From Lota lota (Eukaryota > Chordata > Actinopteri > Gadiformes > Lotidae): DNA of 64,000 nucleotides. This document shows, piece after piece, positions 1 to 12,801 of this stretch. Below the pieces are notes generated by a model. That model had not been told where the DNA came from, searched no databases, and saw only the letters and a list, made by a program, of their open reading frames with translations. The stretch is taken from contig JACYXH010000109.1 of assembly GCA_026745465.1 (NCBI GenBank), positions 357,501 to 421,500 on the forward strand, in the 5' to 3' direction. The first letter of the stretch is position 1. Each line of letters opens with the position of its first letter. The position numbers and the translations under genes are program-made.

Positions 1-10
1 CTCCATCCAG

Positions 11-95
11 GTACAACACACACACACACACACAGGCACACGCACACACAAACGCACGCACGCACACACACGCACACGCACGCACACACACAATG
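11..95. repeat. (CA)n microsatellite, impure
   Basis: CA-rich tract interrupted by GCA and CGCA units. It lies in the intron upstream of the first cntnap5-like exon of the window. Confidence 0.9.
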
Positions 96-212
96 GACAA
101 AACGTCTTGGTGAGTAGCCCTGCTCTAATATAATCTGTGGATTCCATTATATTCAATAGCAGATTCAGTCCTTTAGTTTTTATCAAGTTAACGCTTTCTC
201 TTTCACACTCAG

Positions 213-300
213 GTGGACCAACATGCTAGAGAAGACTTTAACCTGTCATCTGATGTGGAATTCAATGCCATTGACTCTCTAGCTTTGGGGAGAGTGCAAG
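213..300 (+). CDS. cntnap5: CNTNAP5-like exon (fourth from last), start of last laminin-G domain segment
   Basis: This is an 88-bp exon with acceptor ...cacactcag and donor gtaagt. It starts in phase 0 and ends one base into a codon. It reads VDQHAREDFNLSS, then DVEFNAIDSLALGRVQ. The SLALGRV stretch matches the SLFLGKV-type strand of the last laminin-G domain of contactin-associated proteins. The exon joins in frame to 2926-3147, and all four exons together give exactly 193 codons including the stop. Caspr proteins are type I membrane neurexin-superfamily adhesion molecules of neurons; earlier exons (discoidin, laminin-G, EGF, fibrinogen-like) would lie left of the window. The CNTNAP5 assignment rests mainly on the stalk sequence two exons later. 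Confidence 0.8.
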
Positions 301-1385
301 GTAAGTGTAAAGAATGAAATGTAAACAAAATCAATACATAAATAGAAAGAACTACTAAATATATCGGTTTTGAATAGCCTATTGCCAGGGGAGGAAAAAC
401 CTGTCTGCTTTGTTAAATCCTTTCCTCTTGTCTTAATCCTTCCAGGCGTGATATTGTGGTACTGGACACATTCTAAAGTCGGATAGAGATGGCAAAAAAA
501 CGCTCCCTTGGGGCTTTGTTTATTGAATAAAGTGGCCATGGCTTAGAAATAGTTATGGCAGCCATTTTCTCTGTGTTATGAAAGCCACAAATAACCCAGG
601 CTTTATTTGCAACGTTGGTCCGTCTTAAAACAGAAGCATTCTCCAGACAATGTTATCCGATAGTTTAGAGGGGGAAATCAAAAGAGGAAGTCTCCACTCA
701 GTATGAGGACGGGAGCCCTTTGGATAACAACAAACTCTTTCTACGAGATTAGGCCCTGCATAATGACGCGTGGCCCTCCAGCTCCCCGGGACCCTCTGTC
801 AGTGATGCTCCTTCTGTGGCTCCCCTCAACCCCGACAGGGCTGCTCAGCACCCCCCCCCCCCCCTCCCCCTCCATGGTGAAGGGGTTGGGGCCCCCGGAA
901 CCTGAGCAAAGCTATGTTTATCACCATGGTGGCCCCTGTTGGAGACACACAGAGGGGGTCATCATAATCCAGTAAACTCAGAGGCTTGAAACTTCACAGC
1001 CCAAAAAAAAAAGAGGTTTTAAGGAAATTGTAATGTAACATAAATGTTAACATTTGCATTTAAATGGATAACAGGCCCAAACTTAAATGAACAAATGATG
1101 AACAAATGTCAGCCCATTACAGCCTGTAACCACAGAGAACCACACTGTGGTGGTGAACCCAAATCTTCTGTTGGTTATTTAGTGCTGAAGCCAGAGTGGC
1201 GAGGTGGTGCGCTTCTAGTAAAAGTTGACATGTGTGCAGTTAGCGTGTGACCCGGCCACCACCTCTGCCTGCCAGGCCCCCTGGGAGTCAGATATTACAA
1301 TCACAGTTAATTCTCTGTCACTCCCTGCCAGCTGTGCCATCCATCAGCCTGACTAATCGAGCCGGGCTGGATGGAGACACTAGAG

Positions 1386-1414
1386 GGGGGGAGGGAGGGA
1401 GGGAGAGAGGGAGG

Positions 1415-1445
<31 letters not shown>

Positions 1446-1548
1446 AGGGAGAGGGAGAGGGAGAGGGAGAGGGAGAGGGAGAGGGAGATTGAGAGGGAGC
1501 CGCTGCAATAGTAAAAAATAATGTGTGAGTGAGAGAGAGAGAGAGAAT
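1386..1548. repeat. (GGGAGA)n / (GA)n tract
   Basis: Purine-rich array: GGGA units, then GA, then about nine GGGAGA hexamers (1437-1490), a short unique spacer and a second GA tract. Long open frames on both strands here are repeat artefacts. Confidence 0.9.
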
Positions 1549-1791
1549 GAGAGCAAGCAGGAGAGCAGGTCTGCAGGAATCTCCATTTACAAAGGCAGCT
1601 TGGACACAGATATTGTTGTTAGGGTGTTAATAGTAGTGTTGATATATAAACTGATAAACAATCCTTTCGTAGAAACGCAGCATAGTTTATGAGTCATGCT
1701 TTGTGTTCAGCTCTTGTTTGATTACCACAGTGCATGTTTCAACCACATTAATTATATATATTTTTTATTCCGGAGCTCTTAATTCCTTTTC

Positions 1792-1962
<171 letters not shown>

Positions 1963-2183
1963 TCATGTACGTACGTGTTTGTAAAAGATTGATTTCTTAA
2001 TCTGGGGAATTAGAGACAACATTGAGATATGCGCATGGGCTTTACTTAAGGAATTACAACTCGGCTCAAATCCCAAGTGCCATGTCGACGCGCAGCTATA
2101 AGGATTGGTCTGCGTCTGACCTCTGTGGCCTGTCCTGCTGCTGTCCCCCCTTCTGAGGCGCTTCAGAGCCCACGGGTCACGTG

Positions 2184-2188
2184 CCCCC

Positions 2189-2251
<63 letters not shown>
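2184..2251. repeat. C22 run joined to (AC)23
   Basis: A run of 22 C followed directly by an AC tract. Read on the opposite strand this is (GT)n then (G)n, the same polarity as the tract at 2867. Confidence 0.95.
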
Positions 2252-2253
<2 letters not shown>

Positions 2254-2347
2254 CGTTGAATCATTGTCAAAAAGGAAAGCGTTGTGCTACTCTGTATTTT
2301 ACCCCGTCAGAGGCTGGTGTCATCGGAGACACGGGAATTTACAAGCG

Positions 2348-2368
2348 CCCCCCCCCCCCCCCCCCCCC
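2348..2368. repeat. C21 homopolymer
   Basis: 21 consecutive C residues within the intron. Confidence 0.95.
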
Positions 2369-2823
2369 TCCCCTTTCAGGACGGGGCAGCCGTTACGTGG
2401 TGCTGTCCGGCACAGTGACAGGGCGGCGGCTGAATCAGGGGTGACGCTCCCAGAGTGACCGCGGGAGATGGGAATTTATGCCTGTCGCGCTGCCGTACTG
2501 CCGTACTGCGTTCTGTTGTCAGCGACATCACGTCGCCTGGAGTTGCTTTTGACTTACGTTAACATATATCCGTCGATATTCCGTTTGATTTATGGATGTC
2601 CTTTATAATAACAGAATAGCAGCCGTTGGAAAAAAAGACGGATTCTCCCGTGGTGTCGGCTGGAATCATACTAGATCATATCTTTTTACAACAGTGGACG
2701 TTGCCTCCCTCGGTCTGACAGGGAGCTGGTTTGGTTTGCATTTCAATCCCAGAAAGAGAGAGAAAGAAAAGAGGGAGGAGCGCTGAATTACGGCAGGATC
2801 AAACGATTTTGAAAGGCGCACAT

Positions 2824-2864
2824 TGCTGACTCTCCTCCTGTTCCCTATCTCTGTCTCCTCTGCT

Positions 2865-2901
<37 letters not shown>

Positions 2902-2925
2902 GGGGGGGGGGGTGGCTGTGATCAG
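2824..2925 (+). promoter_or_regulatory. 3' splice region with distant branch point and (GT)16(G)14 insert
   Basis: The acceptor ...gatcag ends at 2925. Immediately upstream there is no pyrimidine tract but a G14 run (2899-2912) preceded by (GT)16 (2867-2898). Further upstream lie a good pyrimidine tract (2830-2864) and a branch-point-like TGCTGAC with its A at 2829. No AG dinucleotide occurs between that A and the acceptor AG, a zone of about 96 nt. This looks like a distant-branch-point acceptor into which the repeats expanded; the branch point is inferred. Confidence 0.55.
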
Positions 2926-3147
2926 GGTCTTCTGAGCTGGACCCGGAGATGGCTGTGCTGGCCTCCAAGGGTTTCACCGGCTGTCTGTCGGGGGTCCGCT
3001 TCAACTCGGTCAGCCCGCTGAAAGCCGCCTTGCTCCACCCGGACACCAGCCCCGTCAGCGTCAGCGGTCCCCTGGCCCGGTCCAGCTGTGGAGCCTCCTC
3101 TCCGTCCAGGAGGCCCTACACGGCCCAGACCACACACTCGCTCGCAG
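2926..3147 (+). CDS. cntnap5: CNTNAP5-like exon (third from last), end of last laminin-G domain and stalk
   Basis: A 222-bp exon that starts at codon position 2 and ends with codon position 1; donor gtgaaa. It encodes SSELDPEMAVLASK, then GFTGCLSGVRFN, SVSPLKAALLHPDTSP and a stalk ending THSLA. GFTGCLSxVxFN...PLKAAL is the signature of the last laminin-G domain of Caspr proteins. The Cys of GCLS presumably pairs with the Cys of SSCGASS, as in the family. The stalk THSLADQSG, completed by the next exon, resembles the CNTNAP5 paralog (THSFADHSG as I recall it) more than CNTNAP2 or CNTNAP4. The apparent ATG at 2949 is internal, not a start. Confidence 0.88.
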
Positions 3148-3334
3148 GTGAAACGGAGGACTCAAGCAAAAAAGCAAAAAAGGACAGTGTGCGTGTAAAT
3201 GTGTGTGTGTGTGTGTGTGTGAGTGCGCATGTGTGTCTGTTTGCGCGTGTGTGTGTGTGTGTGTGTGTGCGTGCGCGCGAGTGTGTTTGTGTGTGAATGT
3301 GTGTGTGTGAGTGTGCATGCATGTGTGTCTGTTT

Positions 3335-3376
<42 letters not shown>

Positions 3377-3731
3377 ATGTGTGTGTTTATGTGTGTGCCT
3401 GTGTGTGTGTGTGTGTGTATGTGCGTGTCCTATGTTGCTGGCTGCATTTAGCTTTTTGATACTAAATCCACAGTAGGCCCATAATGGAAACCATTGATTA
3501 TATTCCTCTGAGTTGTCCTGCTCTTCCTGCTCTTTCCTACTCCTCTTTCATTTCTTTCTTATCTTCAAATTTATCTTTTTTTCTTTTTTACTTTCCTTTT
3601 CTAGCATGTATTTGGGACATATTCCTGTCATTCCCATTCTTCCTATTGTCTTGTGGGATCTTGGCATTTGCTCCTTGTTGTATAAACACCCGGTCTAATG
3701 TGTGTATGTTGTGTTTGTGTGTTTGTCACAG
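3148..3731 (+). other. intron with long (GT)n
   Basis: 584-bp GT-AG intron. Positions about 3187-3425 are an imperfect (GT)n array with GC and GA interruptions that starts about 40 bp after the donor. The rest is T/C-rich, and the acceptor is tttgtcacag. Confidence 0.8.
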
Positions 3732-3803
3732 ACCAGTCCGGCTCCGCAGGTCCAGGCCAACCTGTAGTCAATGCCATCAGGAGGGAGTCCGCCCTGATTG
3801 GAG
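3732..3803 (+). CDS. cntnap5: CNTNAP5-like exon (penultimate), juxtamembrane stalk
   Basis: A 72-bp exon in phase with both neighbours. Its first two bases complete the Asp codon begun at 3147. It encodes QSGSAGPGQPVVNA, then IRRESALIG. The IRxESALIGG block is the conserved run into the transmembrane helix of CNTNAP2, 4 and 5 (NxxSAxIGG). Acceptor cacag, donor gtaccg. Confidence 0.88.
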
Positions 3804-4476
3804 GTACCGGGAGAGCGGGTTCATCAACTAATTGGAATCCCCACGGGTGAAATCGATTCCTTGGATCGATTTGTTTTCAGAAGAAATGTTTTATTTAGCA
3901 AAGATGCGGAATATGTTTAAATGCTGCATTAGGCTGAGTCATCCAATATTATGCTGAGATGAAAACCACAACTTTGCTCCATTTGATGTAAGTGGGCACT
4001 GCTGCTAGTTTGTTTGAGTTCATGAGTGGAAACCAAAGAGTATTTTATCTACATGTAGTGGTATTTATAACGATGTTGGTTTGGGATGATCCATTTTTAC
4101 TGAACCAATTGCACTCACCCACGCCATATCCACAACGTTTATTATGATTTGAACTGAGCAGGATCCTGATACCTCAAACAAAGTACAGTCCCCTACTAGC
4201 TTACTTACCTCTTCTAGCTTGCCTCTCTCTTTAACCTCAGACTAGGGTGACCAAATGCCAAGAAACAACAGCAACAGTTTTATTGTGTGGGCACAAAGGG
4301 TTTGTTTGTGTGGGAACATGTGGGACACAATACCAATGCTGAGAGGCAGTCTAAAATGTTTGCATAATATCAATCAAATAAAGACGAAATTACAATAGTA
4401 TTCTGCCCCATAGCTCTGAACATCTCTATGCTTTGGTTGATTCAGCAGCACACAAAATACTTTAAGGGATTAACAA

Positions 4477-4500
4477 ATGTATTCCCCAGAGGGAATACAT
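4477..4500. repeat. short palindrome
   Basis: ATGTATTCCC, a CAGA loop, then GGGAATACAT: perfect 10-bp arms. It may be a remnant of a small inverted-repeat element. Confidence 0.7.
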
Positions 4501-4828
4501 ATTCATAAGTATTAAGAATAATATACAGCTCTCTTAGAATCCCCTTCCCTGAGATGCACCAGTTACTAGGCAGTTTCCCAGTCCTGGTCCATCATATTCT
4601 GCTGACTTTTGGTGAGTGGGAAAGACGTGGGTGAAACTTACCTGGTCTCTGTCTGACCCAGTCATGGGTATGCAGTTTGATTGACAAACAACAGCCCAGT
4701 GATGTCGTCCTTAGTTTCTCCACAGCGACTGGATAAAATACAGATTTTAGAAGTGCCTCAGTGGTTTGACTTTTGAAAACTAGGGTGAATCAAAATGCAG
4801 GAGATCGTTTCAATATATCTCAGGGACC

Positions 4829-5026
4829 TGTCAAGTCAAGTAATTTTGTTTTTATAAAGCCAGTTAAAAACAAGCAGGATCGACCAAGTGCTGTACAGCA
4901 TGGATAAATTTGACAAGCATAATGCATGAGCACAGAAGACCCAATACACTGACAGAATGATGAGCACAATAACTGGTATTAAAACCCAAGCAGAAAAGGT
5001 GGGTTTTAAAGATCCTAACCCTAACC
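4829..5026. repeat. dispersed fish retroposon fragment
   Basis: The segment runs from tcaagtcaagtaattttg through gtgctgtacag to ggtgggttttaaag. It has the phrasing of a widespread fish repeat (TTTATxxAGC ... AAGTGCTxTACA ... AAAGGTGGGTTTTAAG). Family name not determined. Confidence 0.5.
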
Positions 5027-6755
5027 CATAGTTTATTTAATAAACTGCAGTAATAGACAAATGGTGGGCATTACAACAAAAACATAACCACAGTTTGAGC
5101 AATCAGAGAGGGGCTCGTAATGAAGAAAGATCCACCACCGTTGCTTCTTTCCCCATAAGAAGCAACAATCAGTAATCACGTTGATTTACCTTTGAGCAGT
5201 TCCTACTATAGGCTACTGTGTAAAATGCTGTTTAGAATTGACTTGAGAATTGAGAATCACTGTAAGTGTCCGAAAAGCTCAACTTTCTCTCGGACGCCGC
5301 GGTCAACCGCTGCCCAGACGGAGCTCCACTTCAGCAGGACACCTGCTGTGTTTGGAACGGGAGCGGTTGTTCACTTGTGAGGGGTTGGATTATGGTGATT
5401 TCAAAAACAGCCTGTTCGGAGAAAAAAATCGGAACGAGACTCCAAAAAAACGGGGCCTTCCAGATTTCTGATTCTCCCCTCAACTAAAGTCATGGGGGGG
5501 GGGGCGACCTGATGTGGCAGGGCATTGAAAGGGATGAAATGCTGTACAGTACAACGCAGAGCGGGGTGCCTGGTCCCCCTACCTCAGACACATGGCTGCT
5601 TCCTGCCCTGTGCGCATTGGTTCCTGGGAACTGCAACATTCGTCGTCCAAGCAACGTCATCATTTATTTGGCTCATTCAGCATGCGTAAACGCCTGATCC
5701 ACATTTTGAAATTGTTGAACTAGGGCAAGTGAACCAGCGACATAGTCATGAATAGATCCCAGGCCTTGAATAAATGTTCTGCGTGCATGCATAGGGCTTA
5801 TGTTACACTGGGAACCAGACGAATCTGCAAGCTCGTGGTTTATTTGCTCTAGCTTATGCGTCTGACCCCCATCCCGTTCAGACAGATGTCCAGCAGACCT
5901 GGCCCACGTCGGCGAATCACAAAAGTTTGTCTAGTATGTTTCATTATCAGCCAAGATGGCTGACGCTGATAAGTCACACGTGTCGTTGTTATGATTGTTT
6001 GGGGGTGTATCCTACTGTGTCCAGAGGCATTTTGGTCTGTTGATATTGCCTATTTTACATCCAAAATGAACTGAGAGGTTCCAGCCTACTACACATGCAC
6101 TTCTTGGTCTGGCGATGTCAGGCTAGGTTTATTTAGCTTTGCAGGACTAGTTGGAGAAGTCATTAAGAGTTGGCCTTACACTAGGTCAAATGCCAACTTC
6201 TATTTTGCTCAAGGATTATTCATTATGAGTGAAATAGTGGAACTGTTCAAAAGCTGTCATACAACAATGTCTAACATTGCTTGCATCTAAGAGCTTAGCA
6301 CTTTAACATTTGATGATCTCTTAGAAGGCACGTTCCGGCTGGTTAGCATATACATATGAGTTTTAAACTTGAGATATGGACATGCCATAAAGTTGTTTCC
6401 CAAAATGTGTGTTTCTAACATCCACGATGACGCACGTTGAAAGGGGAATAGAAGGATTCAGAATTCACGCTGGAGCCCTGAAACCACTACAACACACAGG
6501 TTGATCTATGGTGCGCATTGCTCTCGGCTTCATCGCTACCGCCATAAAATATGACAAATGTGAACATATTCCTACTGCTGTGAGCTAATAAGCCATATCG
6601 TAAAATGTGAAATGATTATGGCTAAACTATAATTAACAGCCTACTTGATGTTGTGTGTCTCATTCGGGGGATGGGACCACAGCGAGATGTTCGTTCTAAT
6701 CACGATCGACTTCCTTTTGTGTTTTAATTGCCGTTGGTCCTTTTGTGTTTTGCAG

Positions 6756-6952
6756 GCCTGGTAGCCACCGGGATCTTCGTCTGTCTGTCTGCTCTGGCCG
6801 TCGCTGTGCGTCTCCTGCACCGGAGAAGAGACCCCTGCCGCAGCCAGGACATGAAGCGGGGCCCGCCAGGGGAGGAGCCCCACCTCCCTTTTAACGGCCA
6901 CGCAGACTCTGAGAACGTCTCCTTTGAGAGCCCAAAGGAGTTTTATATTTAG
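6756..6952 (+). CDS. cntnap5: CNTNAP5-like last coding exon: transmembrane helix and cytoplasmic tail
   Basis: Acceptor tgttttgcag; stop TAG at 6950-6952. With the G from 3803 it reads GGLVATGIFVCLSALAVAV, then RLLHRRRDP. This is a roughly 22-residue transmembrane segment followed by a basic stop-transfer sequence and an approximately 43-residue cytoplasmic tail ending ESPKEFYI. The end corresponds to the KEYFF/KEWLI-type C terminus of Caspr proteins and keeps a class II-like (hydrophobic-x-hydrophobic) PDZ ligand, FYI. The GTYHTNE-type protein 4.1-binding motif of Caspr2 is absent, which is also expected of CNTNAP5. The exon is short, as last coding exons of this family are. Confidence 0.9.
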
Positions 6953-7155
6953 CGGCCCCCACTGACCACTCCACGCCACTGTATGTTGGAGAAGAGGGGG
7001 CGGGGGGGGGGGGGGGGGGGGGAGATATTCACAAAGAACAAAACAACACAATAAACGTCTCAGCCCCTGGGATCAGGGAAATGGCAAGCTGTGAACGCAA
7101 ACAAAGAACCCTTACCTTCTTTTTTGTTGTATTGTGTATATAGTGTATATTAAAC
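6953..7155 (+). other. cntnap5-like 3'UTR (inferred extent)
   Basis: This follows the TAG stop. It contains a G21 run (7002-7022) 49 nt after the stop, AATAAA at 7050-7055 and ATTAAA at 7149-7154. Either could direct polyadenylation; brain transcripts may extend further, for example to AATAAA near 8337. Confidence 0.5.
7050..7055 (+). terminator. candidate polyadenylation signal AATAAA
   Basis: Canonical hexamer 98 nt after the cntnap5-like stop codon. A second, ATTAAA, lies at 7149-7154. Confidence 0.45.
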
Positions 7156-7612
7156 ATGTAAATGTGACAAACAAATGTGGTGGACTGTGGTATTCAAAAC
7201 TGTAAATACGTCTGTTGAAAGTTGAGTTTCTTTGTCATATGGAAATGGAAAGAGTGCTAAATATTGTAATATGTATTCAGTGAACCAAAACATGTACAGT
7301 TTGGGCTGAAATGATTGTTTAAATGCAAATATGGAAGCACAGTCAGAACTAATAACGTGTACCGTGATGTAAAATACTTAATTTATTTAGTTCTGCAGGC
7401 TTTACAAAACATGTCTTTCTCTTAAGGTTTTAGAAGACATCAATGTCAATTGTGCTTTGTGTGTGTGCGTGTCCATGTGTGTGTGTTTGTGTGTGTGTGT
7501 CTGTGCGTGTGTGTGTGTGTGTCCGTGTGTGTGTGTGTGTGTTTTGTGTGTGTGTGTGTGTCTGTGCGTGTCCGTGTGTGTGTGTCCGTGTGTGTGTTTG
7601 TGTGTGTGTGTG

Positions 7613-7708
<96 letters not shown>

Positions 7709-8820
7709 CACCATTAATGAAAAACGGGACTGTGATTGTCACCTTTGTGTCTATAGCTGGATTTGTTGTAAAGCTAAACCGTGTTTGTCTGAAAGAAAGA
7801 TTTTTTTAGTCTGAGGTTAGCCACAAAGGGCACAAGAACAAATGACAGGTGGTCAGCAAAAAAAATGGCAATGTGGGGTAAATATAAAGTTTGCTTCCTC
7901 TGCTGACATTTTGAGCATGGCTAGAAGATCAACAGGAACATAAAATAACCATTCTCGATTCCTTTCTAACAACAATCTTTTAAATTCCTAGATGTACTCC
8001 AGCTGTGGATTTGAAGTATTTGTTGCGAATGACTTGATTACGTTTATTATTGCAGAAAGCAATAATAGTCCACTTAGTCCATGTCGAACAGTAGACACAT
8101 ATCCCCCTCATATATCACATCTGTCTCCTATCGATGTCACTGCAAAAGCAACGTAGAAAAGAATAGACTGCTTCTGGAATGTGTCTGGAAGAACTGGATT
8201 TATATACTTAAAAGCAGACTTGGTATTTCCTTTTTTGTTTTGTTGTGACTATATTGGTCAGGGTTAACCCATGATATTATTCTGGGTTGATATTATAATA
8301 ATTATTTCCAATGTTAATTAAAAAAAAGAGTGGAGAAATAAAAAAGCGTTGATCTATCCTTTATTCAACAGATCAAGAGTTTTGTTTGACGTCTCAAATA
8401 GTACAAGGATGTCTAGAGCCAATGTTTTCCACACTTCCACACACTTTAGACTTCGCTGCCTTTCAATTGAAATCTGTTTTCAGAAAGAAGTGTAACAAAA
8501 ATAGAATAATATGCAGAACCACTTGTCACCACAGCAGCTTTCTTTTAGGTTGTACAAATAACTTGACATATGTGGCTGCTGTCATGGGACAGGCAAAAAG
8601 TAAAAGGTGCAGATATAAATCAGGAACCTCGTTATCTGCCCTGAAATGTTGGCTCTGCTGCTACCTGGTGCACACAGTGGACCCCAGAATCGTACTTTTA
8701 CACTGGAGTGGAATAAAAAACAAGAGTAACAGCCGTAAAAGTAATTACTACAAATAAATCTAAAAAACCCACACCTCCCAGGACAGCACTAGAGACATTG
8801 TTCAGGGCAACACTGGCTCA
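7156..8820. other. intergenic / possible extended 3'UTR
   Basis: AT-rich sequence interrupted by a long imperfect (GT)n array (about 7456-7708). AATAAA hexamers occur near 8337 and 8713. No exon recognised. Confidence 0.6.
7456..7708. repeat. (GT)n array with CCGT and TTGT interruptions
   Basis: About 250 bp of GT repeat. Long frames on both strands (CVCV, HTHT) are artefacts of the dinucleotide. Confidence 0.95.
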
Positions 8821-9260
8821 GAACATCCTGATCACCTGCCCTCACGTTCAGGTTCTTTACACGGATCAGCCTGGAGAACATCCCGATCACCTGCCCTCAC
8901 GTTCAGGTTCTTTACACGGATCAGCCTGGAGAACATCCTGATCACCTGCCCTCACGTTCAGGTTCTTTACACGGATCAGCCTGGAGAACATCCCGATCAC
9001 CTGCCCTCACGTTCAGGTTCTTTACACGGATCAGCCTGGAGAACATCCCGATCACCTGCCCTCACGTTCAGGTTCTTTACACGGATCAGCCTGGAGAACA
9101 TCCCGATCACCTGCCCTCACGTTCAGGTTCTTTACACGGATCAGCCTGGAGAACATCCCGATCACCTGCCCTCACGTTCAGGTTCTTTACACGGATCAGC
9201 CTGGAGAACATCCTGATCACCTGCCCTCACGTTCAGGTTCTTCACGCGGATCAGTCTGGA
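8821..9260. repeat. 55-bp minisatellite, 8 copies
   Basis: The unit begins GAACATCCCGATCACC and ends CACGGATCAGCCTGGA. Copies start at 8821, 8876, 8931, 8986, 9041, 9096, 9151 and 9206. Copies are nearly identical apart from a C/T at position 9; the last copy has diverged (TTCACGCGGATCAGTC). Confidence 0.97.
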
Positions 9261-9520
9261 CCTCTAGCCACCCACATTGATTTCAGTGGGTGGGAGTCCT
9301 TTCCTTGAAAGACAGACTCCTTCACGCCAATCAGCTTAACAAAACATGTGACGCTTTGCTGCCGAGAAACTCCGCTGGTGCATACTCTTGTTTTTGTTTA
9401 ATAGTCGTTCTTGAGCTTGTTTCTGCAACAACTGCACTTTTGCAGTTTACTATACCAATGTTAAAGTCACAGCCCGTTGCTTTGGGAGACGCCATTACTG
9501 TTTGCCTTTATTTTATATTA

Positions 9521-9668
9521 TCAACTACCTCACAGTCCCTGATTGGCCCGATTACGATCAACTACGTCACAGTCCCTGATTGGCCCGATTACGATCAACT
9601 ACGTCACAGTCCCTGATTGGCCCGATTACGATCAACTACGTCACAGTCCCTGATTGGCCCGATTACGT
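9521..9668. repeat. 37-bp minisatellite, 4 copies
   Basis: The unit is TCAACTACGTCACAGTCCC followed by TGATTGGCCCGATTACGA. Copies start at 9521, 9558, 9595 and 9632. The first has ACCTCAC where the others have ACGTCAC. Each unit contains ATTGG (inverted CCAAT) and a CGTCA half-CRE. Confidence 0.95.
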
Positions 9669-10234
9669 TGTAATTTCAGGAAATCGTTGTGGCCGGCTAG
9701 AGACTGATCTGTTTAGTGAAACAGGACGTGATGTCACGGGATCAGGATGGGTCTCCAGGCTAACACTGGCTCGCCATCACAGAAAATAATAATAATAATA
9801 ATCTACAGAAAAGCCGAACATAAATTTTTTCTTGTTTACTGTTACTGTTTCCTTTCAAGATGGTGACCACCACGTGCTTCTTGTAACCAACGGCAAAACG
9901 TGTAGGTTGACGCAGATAACGACGACAAAGTTAAAATGTTTCACTTTGAACCACCATTTTAATGAAAATCGATAACAATTTCTACTTGAGAACCCTATTT
10001 ATGCAACTACATTATCCACAAGTGCGGCAATCGACAGCCATTTTGCCCGTGTTTAAAAAATAAGCTTGTGTTAGTCACGGTTTTCTTTGCAAAAGTATAC
10101 GCAGGAAAAAAGTAATGTGTCCTACACGCTTTGACGTGTTGACTACTGGGTCATCCATTCTGACCCATGGTCACCCATGTTTGCCAGGGGCCAGGTCAAA
10201 AGATAATGTCACTGTTTTACAGAGTAGGCCTCAC

Positions 10235-10268
<34 letters not shown>

Positions 10269-11232
10269 GTAACTTAGCATTGAACCTATTCTATATATGT
10301 ATTGTATTGTCTATTGTAATGTATTGCTGCATAGTATATAATTACAGAGTATGACATTAACATTTCCATCCAAGGGTGCATCATCAAGTCAGAAATGTCA
10401 TTGAGCTGTCTAAATGATGCTTGACCCATAAATACAACGTGTTCATAATCGCAGACTTTGCATATTGTCAAACTATATCTGATGGACGGACAGCACGGGT
10501 CAAATGCTTCTTTAATCGGATGACCTTGCAAAGTGCTGTCCTCAACACAATCTGAAGTTAGAGCTGTGAGCATTGGGGTGGTGCTGTACTGGTGAAAAGA
10601 TGTGAAAATAGTTCTCTTTCTCTTTTAATGCCTTCTGCATTGCAGAGGGCGGCGTCTAATTAACAGCACGATCCTGCTCAAAGATCAGCAGAGAATGTCT
10701 TTTCATATTCAAAAATGTGCTACGTTTGTGTAACATAGTATTACATCATCAGCAAAAATACTAGATCATCAGTTGGAAAAAAACATGATCAACCTGAAAA
10801 TGCAATTTATGGGAATAATTGTTTTCCCACTGATGTATTAAGTTATTACAATATCAGTAACAGTGTTATTACAATATTAGTAACAGTGTTATTATAATAG
10901 AAGTCAGAACATTTTATTACAAGTTCAATGCAACTTGTACTACATTTCCGGGAGTTTTACCATATTGGTCATTTAGTACATTGGTTCTACAAGCCTTAAT
11001 TTAGACATTTTATTATTTGCTAACAGTAGCCTTTTGAACATTTAAGTGTTTTTTTTTTCTGGAAGGATTACAGAAAGATCCTGTGGTTGTTTTGCTGGTG
11101 GATTGTGTCGTTTTGGGGGTTGTGGTTGAGAATGTGACAGGTGGGATGTTCTGTTTTCAAAAGCCTTAATACACGGTTCACACTTGGAAATAGCTTAGAG
11201 TGATGAAAGACTCCTGGGCCTTGTCTCGCTTG
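9669..11232. other. intergenic, no gene seen
   Basis: AT-rich. It includes (AAT)n at about 9786-9802 and 10235-10266 and a short tandem duplication of a TTATTACAATAT segment at 10845-10900. No exon pattern was found on either strand. Confidence 0.6.
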
Positions 11233-11234
11233 CA

Positions 11235-11440
11235 GACACACACACACCCACACACACGCGCGTGCGCGGACGCATGCACGCACATACACACACACATGCA
11301 CTCATATATGCATGCACATACCGACACAGACGTGCACACACACACACACACACAAATGCATAAACAAGCACGCACACACATGTGTGCACATACATACACA
11401 CACACACACACACACACGTGCACATGCACACACACACACC
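11235..11440. repeat. imperfect (CA)n array
   Basis: CA repeats with GCA, CGC and TACA interruptions. Confidence 0.9.
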
Positions 11441-12695
<1,255 letters not shown>

Positions 12696-12801
12696 GCATC
12701 CAGGAGTGTTTAGAAACACTTAGCTGGCTGCTGCAGAAACACCTTCACTGCCATGATCCAAGACTAGGTTAGAGGTTAAAACAAGGGTGAATACTCAATC
12801 C

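Larger units (their letters stand above)
3804..6755 (+). other. last intron of cntnap5-like gene
   Basis: 2,952-bp GT-AG intron. It contains a 10-bp-arm palindrome (4477-4500) and a dispersed-repeat fragment (about 4829-5026). A GC-richer stretch near 5280-5400 is open in two frames but has no convincing exon boundaries. Nothing else was recognised. Confidence 0.7.

Noticed and set aside
2949..3296. ATG at 2949 as a gene start
   Set aside because: It is an internal Met of a Caspr laminin-G exon that opens at 2926, and the frame beyond 3147 runs into the intronic GT repeat.
5266..5487. Cys-containing frame (NRCPDGAPLQQDTCC) in the last cntnap5-like intron
   Set aside because: Faint resemblance to a granulin motif, but spacing is wrong and there are no splice sites.
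8821..9260. possible CRISPR-like array
   Set aside because: Repeats are directly abutting with no unique spacers, and the DNA is eukaryotic; it is a minisatellite.
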